From the NCBI GenBank assembly GCA_964011275.1, contig CAXGOB010000133.1, positions 1 through 7,638 of the forward strand: DNA of 7,638 nucleotides, read 5' to 3'. Shown piece by piece: positions 1 to 6,140 of this stretch. The DNA is from UBA7328 sp002471345 (GTDB lineage: Bacteria > Bacteroidota > Bacteroidia > Chitinophagales > Saprospiraceae). A model generated the notes under the pieces. It was given only the letters and a program-made list of their open reading frames with translations, ran no database searches and was not told where the DNA came from. Within the stretch, counting starts at the first letter, position 1; each line of letters opens with the position of its first letter. Position numbers and translations under genes: made by a program.

Positions 1-657
1 GGCGAAATTGTACTTGTAGTCATAGGTATTTTGATTGCGCTTTCAATAAATAATTGGAATGAAAACAGAAAGCTACAAAATGAGGAGATTAATCTTTTAA
101 GTGAAGTAAAATCAAATCTTGAAACCACATTACAAAACTTCAAAATAGACACACTGTATAATTATCAAACAATAGTCTTTTATGAAAGAATAAATCATTA
201 CATAGAATCAGATTTACCTTATAATACAGAACTTGATAGTGCCTTTGCAGCTTTGTCCCTTTGGAGTACTCCTTATGCACAATCTATAGGCTACAAAACA
301 TTAGAAGGTAAAGGATTGGATATCATAAAAAATAAGGAAATCAGAAATAGCATTGTTAATCTATACGAGGTAAAATTGCAGTCATTATTCACTGATATCG
401 ATAAAAGTGAATGGGCTCTAAGTGATAATGTAATCGTTCCTTTTGTTTCTAAAAATATTAGAAGGATCAACAAAGGTTCATTAAATAGATCTAGACCAAA
501 TGATTTTGAGTCATTGAAAAATAATCAAGAATTTATTAACATCATTAGCATGCTGATAAGACAAAGAAAAATAGGTCTTATGTATTATAGAGACACTATT
601 CGATCTTTAGAAAACTTAATTGCTGATTTAGATATTGAACTTAATTCAAGAAGTTAA
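1..657 (+). CDS. DUF6090-family membrane protein, 5' end cut by the window
   Basis: The reading frame is open from base 1, so the gene begins before the window; the TTG at 31 lies inside the membrane segment and is not a credible start. The visible 218 residues begin with a hydrophobic stretch (residues 1-17, ending in the ALSINNWNE signature) followed by a charged region rich in E, K, N and L that is probably helical and coiled-coil. This layout, one N-terminal membrane helix and then about 200 polar residues, is what I know of DUF6090 proteins, which are common and often tandemly repeated in Bacteroidota. By comparison with the adjacent paralogue, about 26 N-terminal residues (a basic MIKxFRKIRQxLL-type leader) are missing. 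The role of the family is unknown to me, and I infer only an inner-membrane anchored protein. It stops with TAA two bases before the start of the next copy, so the two were probably co-transcribed. Confidence 0.85.
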   Translation, partial: GEIVLVVIGILIALSINNWNENRKLQNEEINLLSEVKSNLETTLQNFKIDTLYNYQTIVFYERINHYIESDLPYNTELDSAFAALSLWSTPYAQSIGYKTLEGKGLDIIKNKEIRNSIVNLYEVKLQSLFTDIDKSEWALSDNVIVPFVSKNIRRINKGSLNRSRPNDFESLKNNQEFINIISMLIRQRKIGLMYYRDTIRSLENLIADLDIELNSRS

Positions 658-659
658 CA

Positions 660-1468
660 ATGATAAAAATATTTAGAAAAATAAGGCAAAATTTACTTTC
701 AAATGGGTAAAATGGAAAGTAGCTAAAATATGCAATTGGAGAAATTGTACTCGTCGTTATTGGGATATTGATTGCACTTTCAATAAACAATTGGAATGAA
801 GAAAATAAAGCTGAAAAAGAAGAATTTGGGATTTTAAATAATCTTTAAAAAATTTACAATCGGCTAGAGAACAATCTAATAACAAAATCTTAGAAGAACA
901 TCAGCTAAAAGAGTCATTACTAATTGCATTAGGCAAAAACACTGATAAAAATAAGCTTAGCACAAACTCAATTTCTGACTCCTTGCTTTATGACTTATTA
1001 TGGAATTCCAATCCAACTGTGCCAGTTCTAAATCCCTATTCAGATATAAAAAATACTGGTAAAATAGTCGCAATAAAAAATCGTGAGATACGTGAAAATT
1101 TCACTGCATTGGAACTAACTCTATCTAGCTTGAATTCTTTGATACAGGACCGACTCATGGTACAACAAATGCGCATTGATGACATTCTTGTTAATGATGT
1201 AAATTTCGTCAGATTTCTGAATATAAGGGAACCAAGCATAGACATTGATGATAAATCACAAAACAATTACTCCCTAATTCTCAATAATCAAAAAATCAGA
1301 AACTTTCTGGCAATTAAGTTAAACCTTACTTACTCAGCGATCATTAATCGAAAAGAATATAGAGACAAGATAGCTAGTTTGATAGAGCTTCTACAAATCG
1401 AAATAAATAGTGAAAGACTAACAAAATATAAATTGCACCCTATTCTAAACATTAGTCCACATGAATAA
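660..1468 (+). pseudogene. Decayed tandem copy of the DUF6090-family gene
   Basis: An ATG at 660 opens MIKIFRKIRQNLLSNG, the usual DUF6090 leader, but TAA at 708-710 and TAG at 720-722 interrupt it. The same frame then continues through LKYAIGEIVLVVIGILIAL and on to NNWNEENKAEKEE. A frameshift follows and can be placed between 842 and 848: the incoming frame stops at 846-848 and the outgoing frame has a stop at 839-841. A missing T in the TTT run at 844-846 would restore N-N-L-L-K-N-L-Q. The second frame then runs openly to TAA at 1466-1468. The span is 809 nt, one base short of a multiple of three, as a one-base deletion predicts; the repaired product would be about 269 residues, a plausible full length. 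The two stops sit where relatives have K and Y, which fits single substitutions (AAA to TAA, TAT/TAC to TAG). An internally started fragment could still be made but would lack the membrane anchor. Confidence 0.85.
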
Positions 1469-1506
1469 ATAATTTGTCATTAGAACGAGAAAAATATACC
1501 ACCCTG

Positions 1507-1518
1507 ATCATATATGAT
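1507..1518. repeat. 12-bp perfect palindrome ATCATATATGAT
   Basis: The sequence ATCATATATGAT equals its own reverse complement. It lies 39 bases after the pseudogene and about 185 bases before the promoter of the MpaB-like gene. It could be a dimeric regulator site, but AT-rich spacers produce such palindromes by chance. The rest of the 1469-1767 spacer shows no gene I can support. Confidence 0.3.
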
Positions 1519-1703
1519 TCAAATAGCGGATTGATGAAACAGGTCTATTAGAGGCTTCCTAAATTATGTTCAATTCAGAAAGTCAAGAGCAAAAGAGGCA
1601 GTGGTGACAATTTCCTAAAAAACTATTTACTGTTATATTGTAAGGCATAAAACAATAGAAGTTCCCAATCTCTGCTAACAAAAATTATCAACAAAACATA
1701 AAG

Positions 1704-1734
1704 TTTGTGATATATATTGATTGATATACTTTTA
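1704..1734 (+). promoter_or_regulatory. Bacteroidota-type promoter of the MpaB-like gene
   Basis: TTTG at 1704-1707 and TACTTTTA at 1727-1734 are separated by 19 bases. They match the Bacteroidota sigma-factor consensus (TTTG near -33, TAnnTTTG near -7) except for A in place of the last G. Transcription would start near 1740, giving a leader of roughly 25-30 nt before the ATG at 1768. No Shine-Dalgarno sequence is present, which is normal for the phylum. Confidence 0.6.
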
Positions 1735-1738
1735 TCAA
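1721..1738. promoter_or_regulatory. Possible operator: inverted repeat over the -7 box
   Basis: TTGATA (1721-1726) and TATCAA (1733-1738) are a perfect 6-bp inverted repeat with a 6-base spacer that coincides with most of the -7 element. TGATATA also occurs as a direct repeat at 1708-1714 and 1722-1728, 14 bases apart. A repressor bound here would block RNA polymerase. This is inferred from position alone; no cognate regulator is in the window. Confidence 0.3.
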
Positions 1739-1767
1739 ATGGTATAAATTTTTATAACGCTCAATAG

Positions 1768-3126
1768 ATGTCACAAACTAAACCAATCCAAGACTCTACT
1801 TCAAATCCCCAACCTGATCTGACTTCAAAGCAGCTCTATTCAAATTATGTCTTGAATCAACGTCAAAATGTTCCTATAATTTATGGCAATATAAATTTTA
1901 CTAGCCCTCCAGAACGATTCACCACTGCATCAGATGTGAAAACCCAATTGAGTGAAGAATTTATATCTGAAAAAGAAAGGTTATTGGCCGACGAAGAAAT
2001 GGTCATGATGATGCGTAACTATACAATGACCGGTGACCAAACATCAGATGCCTATGCTGCATTGATTCCTGAATATGGGTTTCTAAAAATCAATCAGATG
2101 TTGGAAGTTGCAGTCAAGAGTGGAATAGATGCAGTAGACAACCCACCTCAAGAATTACGTGAGTTTATTAGTGAAATGGAGGCCATTCCAGAATGGCTAG
2201 ATATGGAATTAATTGAAAAAGGGGCTGTACAGACTCGAATTGTATTTGCTTTTTTAGCTCCTTTCACAATAAGAGGTGCATTAATCGCCACTTTCCTGAA
2301 TAAATATACTGCTCTACCTATGGCAATTACTGGTGCATTTTCTAGTGCTACTTCAGCTAAGCGCACCAAAGAAACCGGTAGTTTTTTTGCGGCAACTATT
2401 ATGCCCAGAGCACTAGAGCGACATGGAGATGGATTCTTAGCTGCTGCAAAAGTTAGATTGATGCATTCTATGGTTCGATTTAACATTATTCGTACTGGAA
2501 AATGGGACGATACTATATATGGTGTTCCTATACCCCAATCTGACCAGATGCCAGCAGGTATGCTTGGAATCTATCTAATGGCTCAAGATGTGATAAAATC
2601 AGGAAGGACAGAATTCACCCCAGAGGAAAGGGCAAGAGCAGAACTATATCGCTATCGATGCTTTTTGTTGGGTTTACCTGAATCCCTTTTAGAAACCAAT
2701 CCACAACGAATCATTGATCTCTGGCTCACTCGAAGTGCTACTTTACGTGATGAATTTGAAGATGCTACCTGTGGCAACTTGATCCGTTCTACACTGGAAG
2801 CTGACTTGACAAATGATAACAGCTTCAAAGGACGCCTTCATAAGTGGATGGAGCGCGGTTTTTTCAAAATGTATTTTGTGAAAAGTTTTATGAATAACAA
2901 TTACAATCGAGCTGCACAACTCGGTATAAAAACTAATCTCAATAATAAAATAGCGGCCATCGTCACTTTGATTTGGATATTTGGAAATATCAAATTGTTC
3001 AAAGTTCTAGATAAATCCATTTTCAAAAACAGAGCGGAACGTTTTATCATTAAGAAAATGCAAAAGTTATTGGAGTCCTATGGACATGCCGAATTTGTCA
3101 CAGATGCTAGACGATATAATGCTTGA
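1768..3126 (+). CDS. MpaB / latex-clearing-protein-like (DUF2236) putative haem oxygenase
   Basis: A 452-residue protein without a signal peptide. Residues about 88-152 (GDQTSDAYAALIPEYG, then PPQELREF and PEWLD) match the start of the DUF2236 fold as I know it. The key motifs follow: R199-x3-T203 (RTKET) and R230-LMH-S, with H233 the candidate proximal haem ligand. The R-to-T spacing of 4 and T-to-H spacing of 30 equal those I recall for R164, T168 and H198 of Streptomyces latex-clearing protein (Lcp). The Lcp catalytic Glu148 would fall near residue 183, where the sequence is TALPM with no acid, and the Lcp Lys167 position falls on E202 (a lysine is at 201). This suggests a haem protein with different chemistry from rubber cleavage; the substrate is unknown. 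Residues 394-411 are hydrophobic and may touch the membrane. Usual database naming would be oxygenase MpaB family protein. It stands alone with its own promoter. The ATG at 1768 is chosen for its promoter spacing. Confidence 0.82.
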   Translation: MSQTKPIQDSTSNPQPDLTSKQLYSNYVLNQRQNVPIIYGNINFTSPPERFTTASDVKTQLSEEFISEKERLLADEEMVMMMRNYTMTGDQTSDAYAALIPEYGFLKINQMLEVAVKSGIDAVDNPPQELREFISEMEAIPEWLDMELIEKGAVQTRIVFAFLAPFTIRGALIATFLNKYTALPMAITGAFSSATSAKRTKETGSFFAATIMPRALERHGDGFLAAAKVRLMHSMVRFNIIRTGKWDDTIYGVPIPQSDQMPAGMLGIYLMAQDVIKSGRTEFTPEERARAELYRYRCFLLGLPESLLETNPQRIIDLWLTRSATLRDEFEDATCGNLIRSTLEADLTNDNSFKGRLHKWMERGFFKMYFVKSFMNNNYNRAAQLGIKTNLNNKIAAIVTLIWIFGNIKLFKVLDKSIFKNRAERFIIKKMQKLLESYGHAEFVTDARRYNA

Positions 3127-3292
3127 TTGTTTTTAAATTAAATTCTTAGAAGACTCGTGTTGAAAACTATACAGAAAAGGTCAATCTTTCTAAAGACTCA
3201 TATGGAATTAGAAAAAAATAACGTCAGCAAAACAACATCTATATCCCATTAAGCGGTGCATATTAAAAATCGCTCTGATCCTAACCTTAACT

Positions 3293-3333
3293 CACTTAAT
3301 ATGATGTATTCCATTTTCAATTAACTTTAGTCA
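3293..3333 (+). promoter_or_regulatory. Shared upstream block, copy 1 (before the CE15-like gene)
   Basis: These 41 bases match 6031-6071 at 32 of 41 positions without gaps, including an identical 13-mer TTAACTTTAGTCA (3321-3333). The block ends 69 bases before the ATG at 3402. TAACTTTA at 3322-3329 fits the TAnnTTTG -7 element except for the final base, but no TTG lies about 20 bases upstream, so an activator may be needed. The rest of the 275-bp spacer 3127-3401 shows no gene and no clear terminator for the MpaB-like gene. Confidence 0.45.
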
Positions 3334-3372
3334 AGCTATAAAACTATAAAAAGAGTGCGGATGTATAACCTC

Positions 3373-3389
3373 TACTTTTCGTCAAGCCA
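3373..3389 (+). repeat. Second TAnnTTTnGTCAAGC element before the CE15-like gene
   Basis: Bases 3373-3389 match 3322-3338 at 13 of 17 positions, sharing TA, TTT and GTCAAGC, at an offset of 51 bases. It could be a second -7-like element close to the start codon (12 bases before ATG 3402) or a repeated regulator site. No -33 element is evident, and chance similarity is possible. Confidence 0.25.
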
Positions 3390-3401
3390 TCAGATTTAAT
3401 T

Positions 3402-4676
3402 ATGACAATTAGACAAATGTTTATTTTCAGCGGTATCTTTTTGAACCTACATGCTTTTGCTCAAACTGAATTTAATTATGATGAAGATGCGATAGAACCA
3501 TATGTGTTGCCAGAACTCCTAATTCTTGATGATGGTACAAAAATCGAAAGTGTCGATGATTGGGAGAATCATAGAAGATCAGAAATTCTCAGCCATTACA
3601 AAAATGAGGTATATGGAAACATCCCCAAATTAGAATTGAATCCTTATACTGTTAAAATCCTCGAAGAAAGCAATTCTGCTATAGGCGACATTGCCATAAG
3701 GAAACAAATTGCTCTTGTATTTAAAAAGAGGGATAAAGACCTTACAATAAACATATTACTCTATTTACCTAAGAACATTAAATCCCCACCAATCTTTGTC
3801 GGATATAACTTTCATGGCAATCAGACAACAATTAATGATCAAAGTGTGATTCTCCCACATACGTGGGTCCACAACAATTCAAATTTTGGTATCAATAATA
3901 ATAAGGCTACTGAAGCATCAAGAGGAAAAAGGGATAGTCGATGGCCAATTGGAAAAATTATTAATGAAGGATTTGGAATTGCCACAATATATTATGGAGA
4001 TATTGATCCTGATCAGAATGATTTTTCTGACGGCATACACTCTTTTTTTTATGAAAAAGATCAGTTCGAGCCGAAGGATAATGAATGGGGCTCTATCTCT
4101 GCTTGGGCTTGGGGAATGTCAAGAGTACTGGATTACCTTAAAACGGATAAGCTTCTGACAAATTCCAAATACATTTCATTTGGTCATTCACGACTAGGTA
4201 AAACCTCATTATGGGCAGGGGCCCTTGACAACAGGTTTGATATGGTCATTTCAAATGATTCAGGTTGTGGAGGAGCGGCTCTCTTCAGAAGGAAATTTGG
4301 AGAAACTATATCAAGAATAAATAATCAATTTCCGCATTGGTTTTCAAAAAGCTTCAGGAAATATAACGACAAAGAAGATTTGTTGCCAATTGATCAACAT
4401 ATGCTCATTGCTTTAATTGCTCCAAGACCAGTCTATATAGCCAGTGCCGAAGACGATAAATGGGCGGATCCAAAAGGAGAATATCTTTCAGGATTGCATG
4501 CAACTCCAGTCTATGAATTGTATGATAAAAAAGGCCTAACCAATCCAAAACTTCCAGAAACAAATGAACCCATACATAATACAATTGGGTATCATGTTCG
4601 GACTGGCAAGCACGATGTTACCAATTATGATTGGGAACAGTTTGTGAAATTTTTTAATAAACACTTGAGTAACTAA
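3402..4676 (+). CDS. Secreted CE15-like (glucuronoyl esterase family) alpha/beta hydrolase
   Basis: A 424-residue protein with a signal peptide (MTIRQMFIFSGIFLNLHAFA, likely cut after A20). The alpha/beta hydrolase core carries G261-HSRLGK, with S263 the nucleophile and R264 beside it, corresponding to the GCSRxGK motif of CE15. NDSGCGGAAL (285-294) follows, then FPHWF (310-314), DQH (331-333), APRPVYIASAEDD (340-352), WADP (354-357) and G402-KHDVTNYDW with H404 the catalytic histidine. D286 or the D351/D352 pair may supply the acid; I cannot tell which from sequence alone. CE15 enzymes cut ester bonds between glucuronic acid on polysaccharides and an alcohol such as lignin; marine bacterial members probably act on other uronate esters. 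Relatives are often annotated as acetylxylan esterase or simply alpha/beta hydrolase. Length and motifs look complete. It stands alone, with an upstream block shared with the sulfatase gene at 6141. Activity is probably periplasmic or extracellular. Confidence 0.85.
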   Translation: MTIRQMFIFSGIFLNLHAFAQTEFNYDEDAIEPYVLPELLILDDGTKIESVDDWENHRRSEILSHYKNEVYGNIPKLELNPYTVKILEESNSAIGDIAIRKQIALVFKKRDKDLTINILLYLPKNIKSPPIFVGYNFHGNQTTINDQSVILPHTWVHNNSNFGINNNKATEASRGKRDSRWPIGKIINEGFGIATIYYGDIDPDQNDFSDGIHSFFYEKDQFEPKDNEWGSISAWAWGMSRVLDYLKTDKLLTNSKYISFGHSRLGKTSLWAGALDNRFDMVISNDSGCGGAALFRRKFGETISRINNQFPHWFSKSFRKYNDKEDLLPIDQHMLIALIAPRPVYIASAEDDKWADPKGEYLSGLHATPVYELYDKKGLTNPKLPETNEPIHNTIGYHVRTGKHDVTNYDWEQFVKFFNKHLSN

Positions 4677-4770
4677 ATCTTTCTAGCAATGGTTAAAATG
4701 CATTGAACTGTATTTTATAAAGACTGCTGATTAGACAATTTCATTCTTTATGATCTAGGAATTAATAATC

Positions 4771-4805
4771 TGTAAAGTTTTACATCCTATTTACATTGTT
4801 TTACA
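4771..4805. promoter_or_regulatory. Helically phased TTTACA repeats, possible regulator array
   Basis: TTTACA occurs at 4779-4784, 4790-4795 and 4800-4805, 11 and 10 bases apart, about one helical turn each. The first and third copies extend to GTTTTACA, exactly 21 bases apart (4777 and 4798). TGTAAA at 4771-4776 forms an inverted repeat with the first copy, spacer GT. The array ends 70 bases before the ATG at 4875. Direct repeats with this period are typical of response regulators, including the LytTR type common in Bacteroidota; the assignment is inference. No convincing -33/-7 pair was found in 4677-4874. Confidence 0.4.
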
Positions 4806-4874
4806 CAGCGTTAAACCTTATTCATTAAAGACTCATCATTTTTGAATTATAATTTAAACTTAAAATTATATCCA

Positions 4875-5666
4875 ATGAAAAGGCTCACAATTATCGCTTC
4901 TACAGTAATTATATCTTTTACTTTAACTGCTTTCACCTATTCCAATTGGAATGGAACACCTACTAATAAACCTAGCTGTCAGGCAACAAAAGAAATTAAA
5001 CCCCCTTCCTTCTATTACAATCTTTCCTCACATGCTATGAATACCATTTCTAAAGAAAAAATGCATAATGCTAAAACCATATCAGACCTAATACCAGAGT
5101 ATACCATTCAAGAAGATCTAAATAATAACATTACCTCATTAAGAGATGTAAAAATTAGAGTCGAAGAAGAAGGAGCACTCTGCACTGAACCTATGTCTGA
5201 AAAGGGAAATGGAAACAGTTTATGCCAAGAGCAGGTAAATCTTTTAAAAACTTCAGATTACTCAGCTACGTTTTTCCTTGAAGGTTATTTAACTAACTAT
5301 GATTCAGAAGGAGGATCAAACTATGATCGTTATTTCAATTATAATATGACGGTTGTACCTGAGCATCAAGCAACTTATAAAGCTGGAAACGAATCTTTTA
5401 TAGACTACTTGACAACTGAATGTCAAGCAACTATAGCTAAAGTTCAAAGTGGAAATCTAAAATCTGGAAAAATTAGTTTTATCGTAAATAAAAAAGGAGA
5501 AGTTTCAAAACTTGGTATAAACTCTACATGTGGATACCCTAGTGTAGATAAAAGAATGATAGAACTAATGAATAATCTTCCCGATACTTGGAATGTTGCG
5601 ACCAATGGTAAAGGCGAAAAAGTAGATCAGACCTTAGTCTTTTCTTATGGATTGGAAGGCTGCTAG
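4875..5666 (+). CDS. Exported protein with TonB-C-like C-terminal domain
   Basis: I start the gene at ATG 4875, which opens an ideal signal peptide (MKRLTIIASTVIISFTLTAF); a TTG 33 bases upstream would put a polar extension before it and is less likely. The product has 263 residues. Residues about 170-258 resemble the TonB C-terminal domain: a GNESFIDYLT entry like GGEEAFxKFL, then SGKISFIVNKKGEVSKLGI, a Cys-Gly turn, VDKRMIELMNNLPDTWNVA and a final beta strand. The central part (71-165) is unrecognised. Unlike true TonB there is no proline-rich linker; the N-terminal hydrophobic stretch could remain as an anchor or be cleaved. Six cysteines (35, 103, 117, 183, 219, 263) follow the signal, with one as the last residue, which hints at disulfides after export. 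In Bacteroidota this domain occurs on many proteins labelled energy transducer TonB whose partners are unknown. A phased TTTACA array lies upstream and an intrinsic terminator downstream. Confidence 0.6.
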   Translation: MKRLTIIASTVIISFTLTAFTYSNWNGTPTNKPSCQATKEIKPPSFYYNLSSHAMNTISKEKMHNAKTISDLIPEYTIQEDLNNNITSLRDVKIRVEEEGALCTEPMSEKGNGNSLCQEQVNLLKTSDYSATFFLEGYLTNYDSEGGSNYDRYFNYNMTVVPEHQATYKAGNESFIDYLTTECQATIAKVQSGNLKSGKISFIVNKKGEVSKLGINSTCGYPSVDKRMIELMNNLPDTWNVATNGKGEKVDQTLVFSYGLEGC

Positions 5667-5690
5667 TTCAACAAGTTTTATTTCCTCATT

Positions 5691-5732
5691 CTAACATATG
5701 TTCACAACGCGTGGGCGTATGTTAGTTTTCTT
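5691..5732 (+). terminator. Intrinsic terminator of the TonB-C-like gene
   Basis: Bases 5691-5705 pair with 5711-5725 to give a continuous 15-bp RNA stem: 12 Watson-Crick pairs and 3 U-G wobbles (5699:5717, 5701:5715, 5702:5714). The loop is AACGC (5706-5710), and TTTTCTT follows at 5726-5732. The wobbles pair only in a + strand transcript, where they would be A-C mismatches on the other strand, so the hairpin acts on the gene ending at 5666. Confidence 0.75.
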
Positions 5733-5808
5733 AAATGATAAATCAATCATTCGCTTAAAAACTTAGTAATACAGAATACTTCCTCTGAGAGTCTTAATCT
5801 TTACCTAC

Positions 5809-5828
5809 TATGTTTTGCTTGAAACATA
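5809..5828. repeat. Small inverted repeat TATGTTTT-GCTT-GAAACATA
   Basis: Eight-base arms (5809-5816 and 5821-5828) pair with one U-G wobble next to the loop GCTT. No T-run follows (AATGAT), so it is not a convincing terminator. It may be part of a structured leader or chance in AT-rich DNA. Confidence 0.3.
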
Positions 5829-5867
5829 ATGATAACTACATAAAAGCACTAATCAATAAGCATAAAA

Positions 5868-5922
5868 CCTTAATCAGATTATTTCACATCTGATTGAGGG
5901 TATTGAATTTGAAGCCTCAATT
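5868..5922 (+). promoter_or_regulatory. Two competing hairpins, possible attenuator or terminator
   Basis: Hairpin A pairs 5868-5879 with 5888-5899: 12 bp with one U-G wobble, loop TATTTCAC. Hairpin B pairs 5893-5899 (ATTGAGG) with 5915-5921 (CCTCAAT), seven perfect base pairs and a 15-base loop, leading straight into TTTT (5921-5924). The segment 5893-5899 belongs to both, so only one can form at a time, as in an antiterminator/terminator switch. It lies about 220 bases before the sulfatase start. Alternatively hairpin A is a minus-strand terminator, because its complement ends in AAGG followed by TTTT. Confidence 0.35.
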
Positions 5923-6002
5923 TTATGGGCATCAACTCTTCTCTTTTTCTTATTCTGTGAAATTGTGCGCGCAAATAACCGAAGAAGGCCGGAGGTATTA
6001 AC

Positions 6003-6062
6003 ATGAGCTATAAAGGATCTTCCACGTATACGCTTAATAAGCTATGTTTCATTTTATCTTAA
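6003..6062 (+). CDS. Possible 19-residue peptide with a strong ribosome binding site
   Basis: GGAGG at 5991-5995 lies 7 bases before the ATG at 6003, an ideal Shine-Dalgarno arrangement and unlike every other gene here. The frame encodes MSYKGSSTYTLNKLCFILS and stops with TAA at 6060-6062, inside the block shared with the CE15-like gene. It could be a leader peptide for the sulfatase, a broken gene start, or chance. The upstream region of the CE15-like gene has no equivalent. I recognise no family. Confidence 0.25.
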   Translation: MSYKGSSTYTLNKLCFILS

Positions 6063-6071
6063 CTTTAGTCA
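6031..6071 (+). promoter_or_regulatory. Shared upstream block, copy 2 (before the sulfatase gene)
   Basis: The counterpart of 3293-3333, ending 70 bases before the ATG at 6141. The identical core is TTAACTTTAGTCA (6059-6071), containing TAACTTTA as a near -7 element (6060-6067). As in copy 1, no TTG lies at the -33 position. The nine differences are scattered through the left half and in one three-base patch (6056-6058), a pattern suggesting a constrained core. Confidence 0.45.
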
Positions 6072-6140
6072 TACAATGAAACTTGACAAAAGCGTAAGAA
6101 CAACCACAGCACTCGCACCAAACATTAAGCTCCAAAAAAT

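Larger units (their letters stand above)
5667..6140. other. 474-bp gene-poor spacer with hairpins and regulatory signals
   Basis: No protein-coding gene of convincing length is visible here on either strand. From left to right it holds the terminator of the TonB-C-like gene, a small hairpin (5809-5828), two mutually exclusive hairpins (5868-5922), a palindromic TGCGCGCA (5966-5973), a GGAGG-led 19-codon frame (6003-6062) and the block shared with the CE15-like gene (6031-6071). GTTTCAT (6046-6052) and ATGAAAC (6076-6082) form a 7-bp inverted repeat around the conserved core of that block. I recognise no insertion sequence. Confidence 0.5.

Noticed and set aside
31..33. TTG as the start of the first gene
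   Set aside because: It falls inside the membrane segment, and the frame is open to base 1 with family-typical residues upstream, so the gene is simply cut by the window.
660..848. Programmed recoding of the stops in the second DUF6090 copy
   Set aside because: Two different stop codons plus a frameshift within 140 bases, beside an intact paralogue, are more simply explained by decay.
2148..2486. Minus-strand open frame of 112 codons within the MpaB-like gene
   Set aside because: It lies wholly opposite a well-supported gene with recognisable motifs and shows no family features of its own.
4687..4705. CAATG / CATTG hairpin after the CE15-like gene as a terminator
   Set aside because: The stem is only 5 bp with a 9-base loop and no adjacent T-run.
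3191..4836. 11-mer TAAAGACTCAT at 3191-3201 and 4826-4836
   Set aside because: Several 11-mer repeats are expected by chance in an AT-rich window of this size, and the flanks and distances to genes do not match.
4842..4874. TTG start extending the TonB-C-like protein by 11 residues
   Set aside because: The extension is polar and would precede a well-formed signal peptide that starts at ATG 4875.
5691..5725. Imperfect palindrome with CTAAC and GTTAG ends, resembling an integron attC site
   Set aside because: The boxes do not meet RYYYAAC and GTTRRRY (TTCTAAC and GTTAGTT each miss one base), there is no integrase or cassette array, and the continuous stem with U-G pairs and a T-run is better explained as a terminator.
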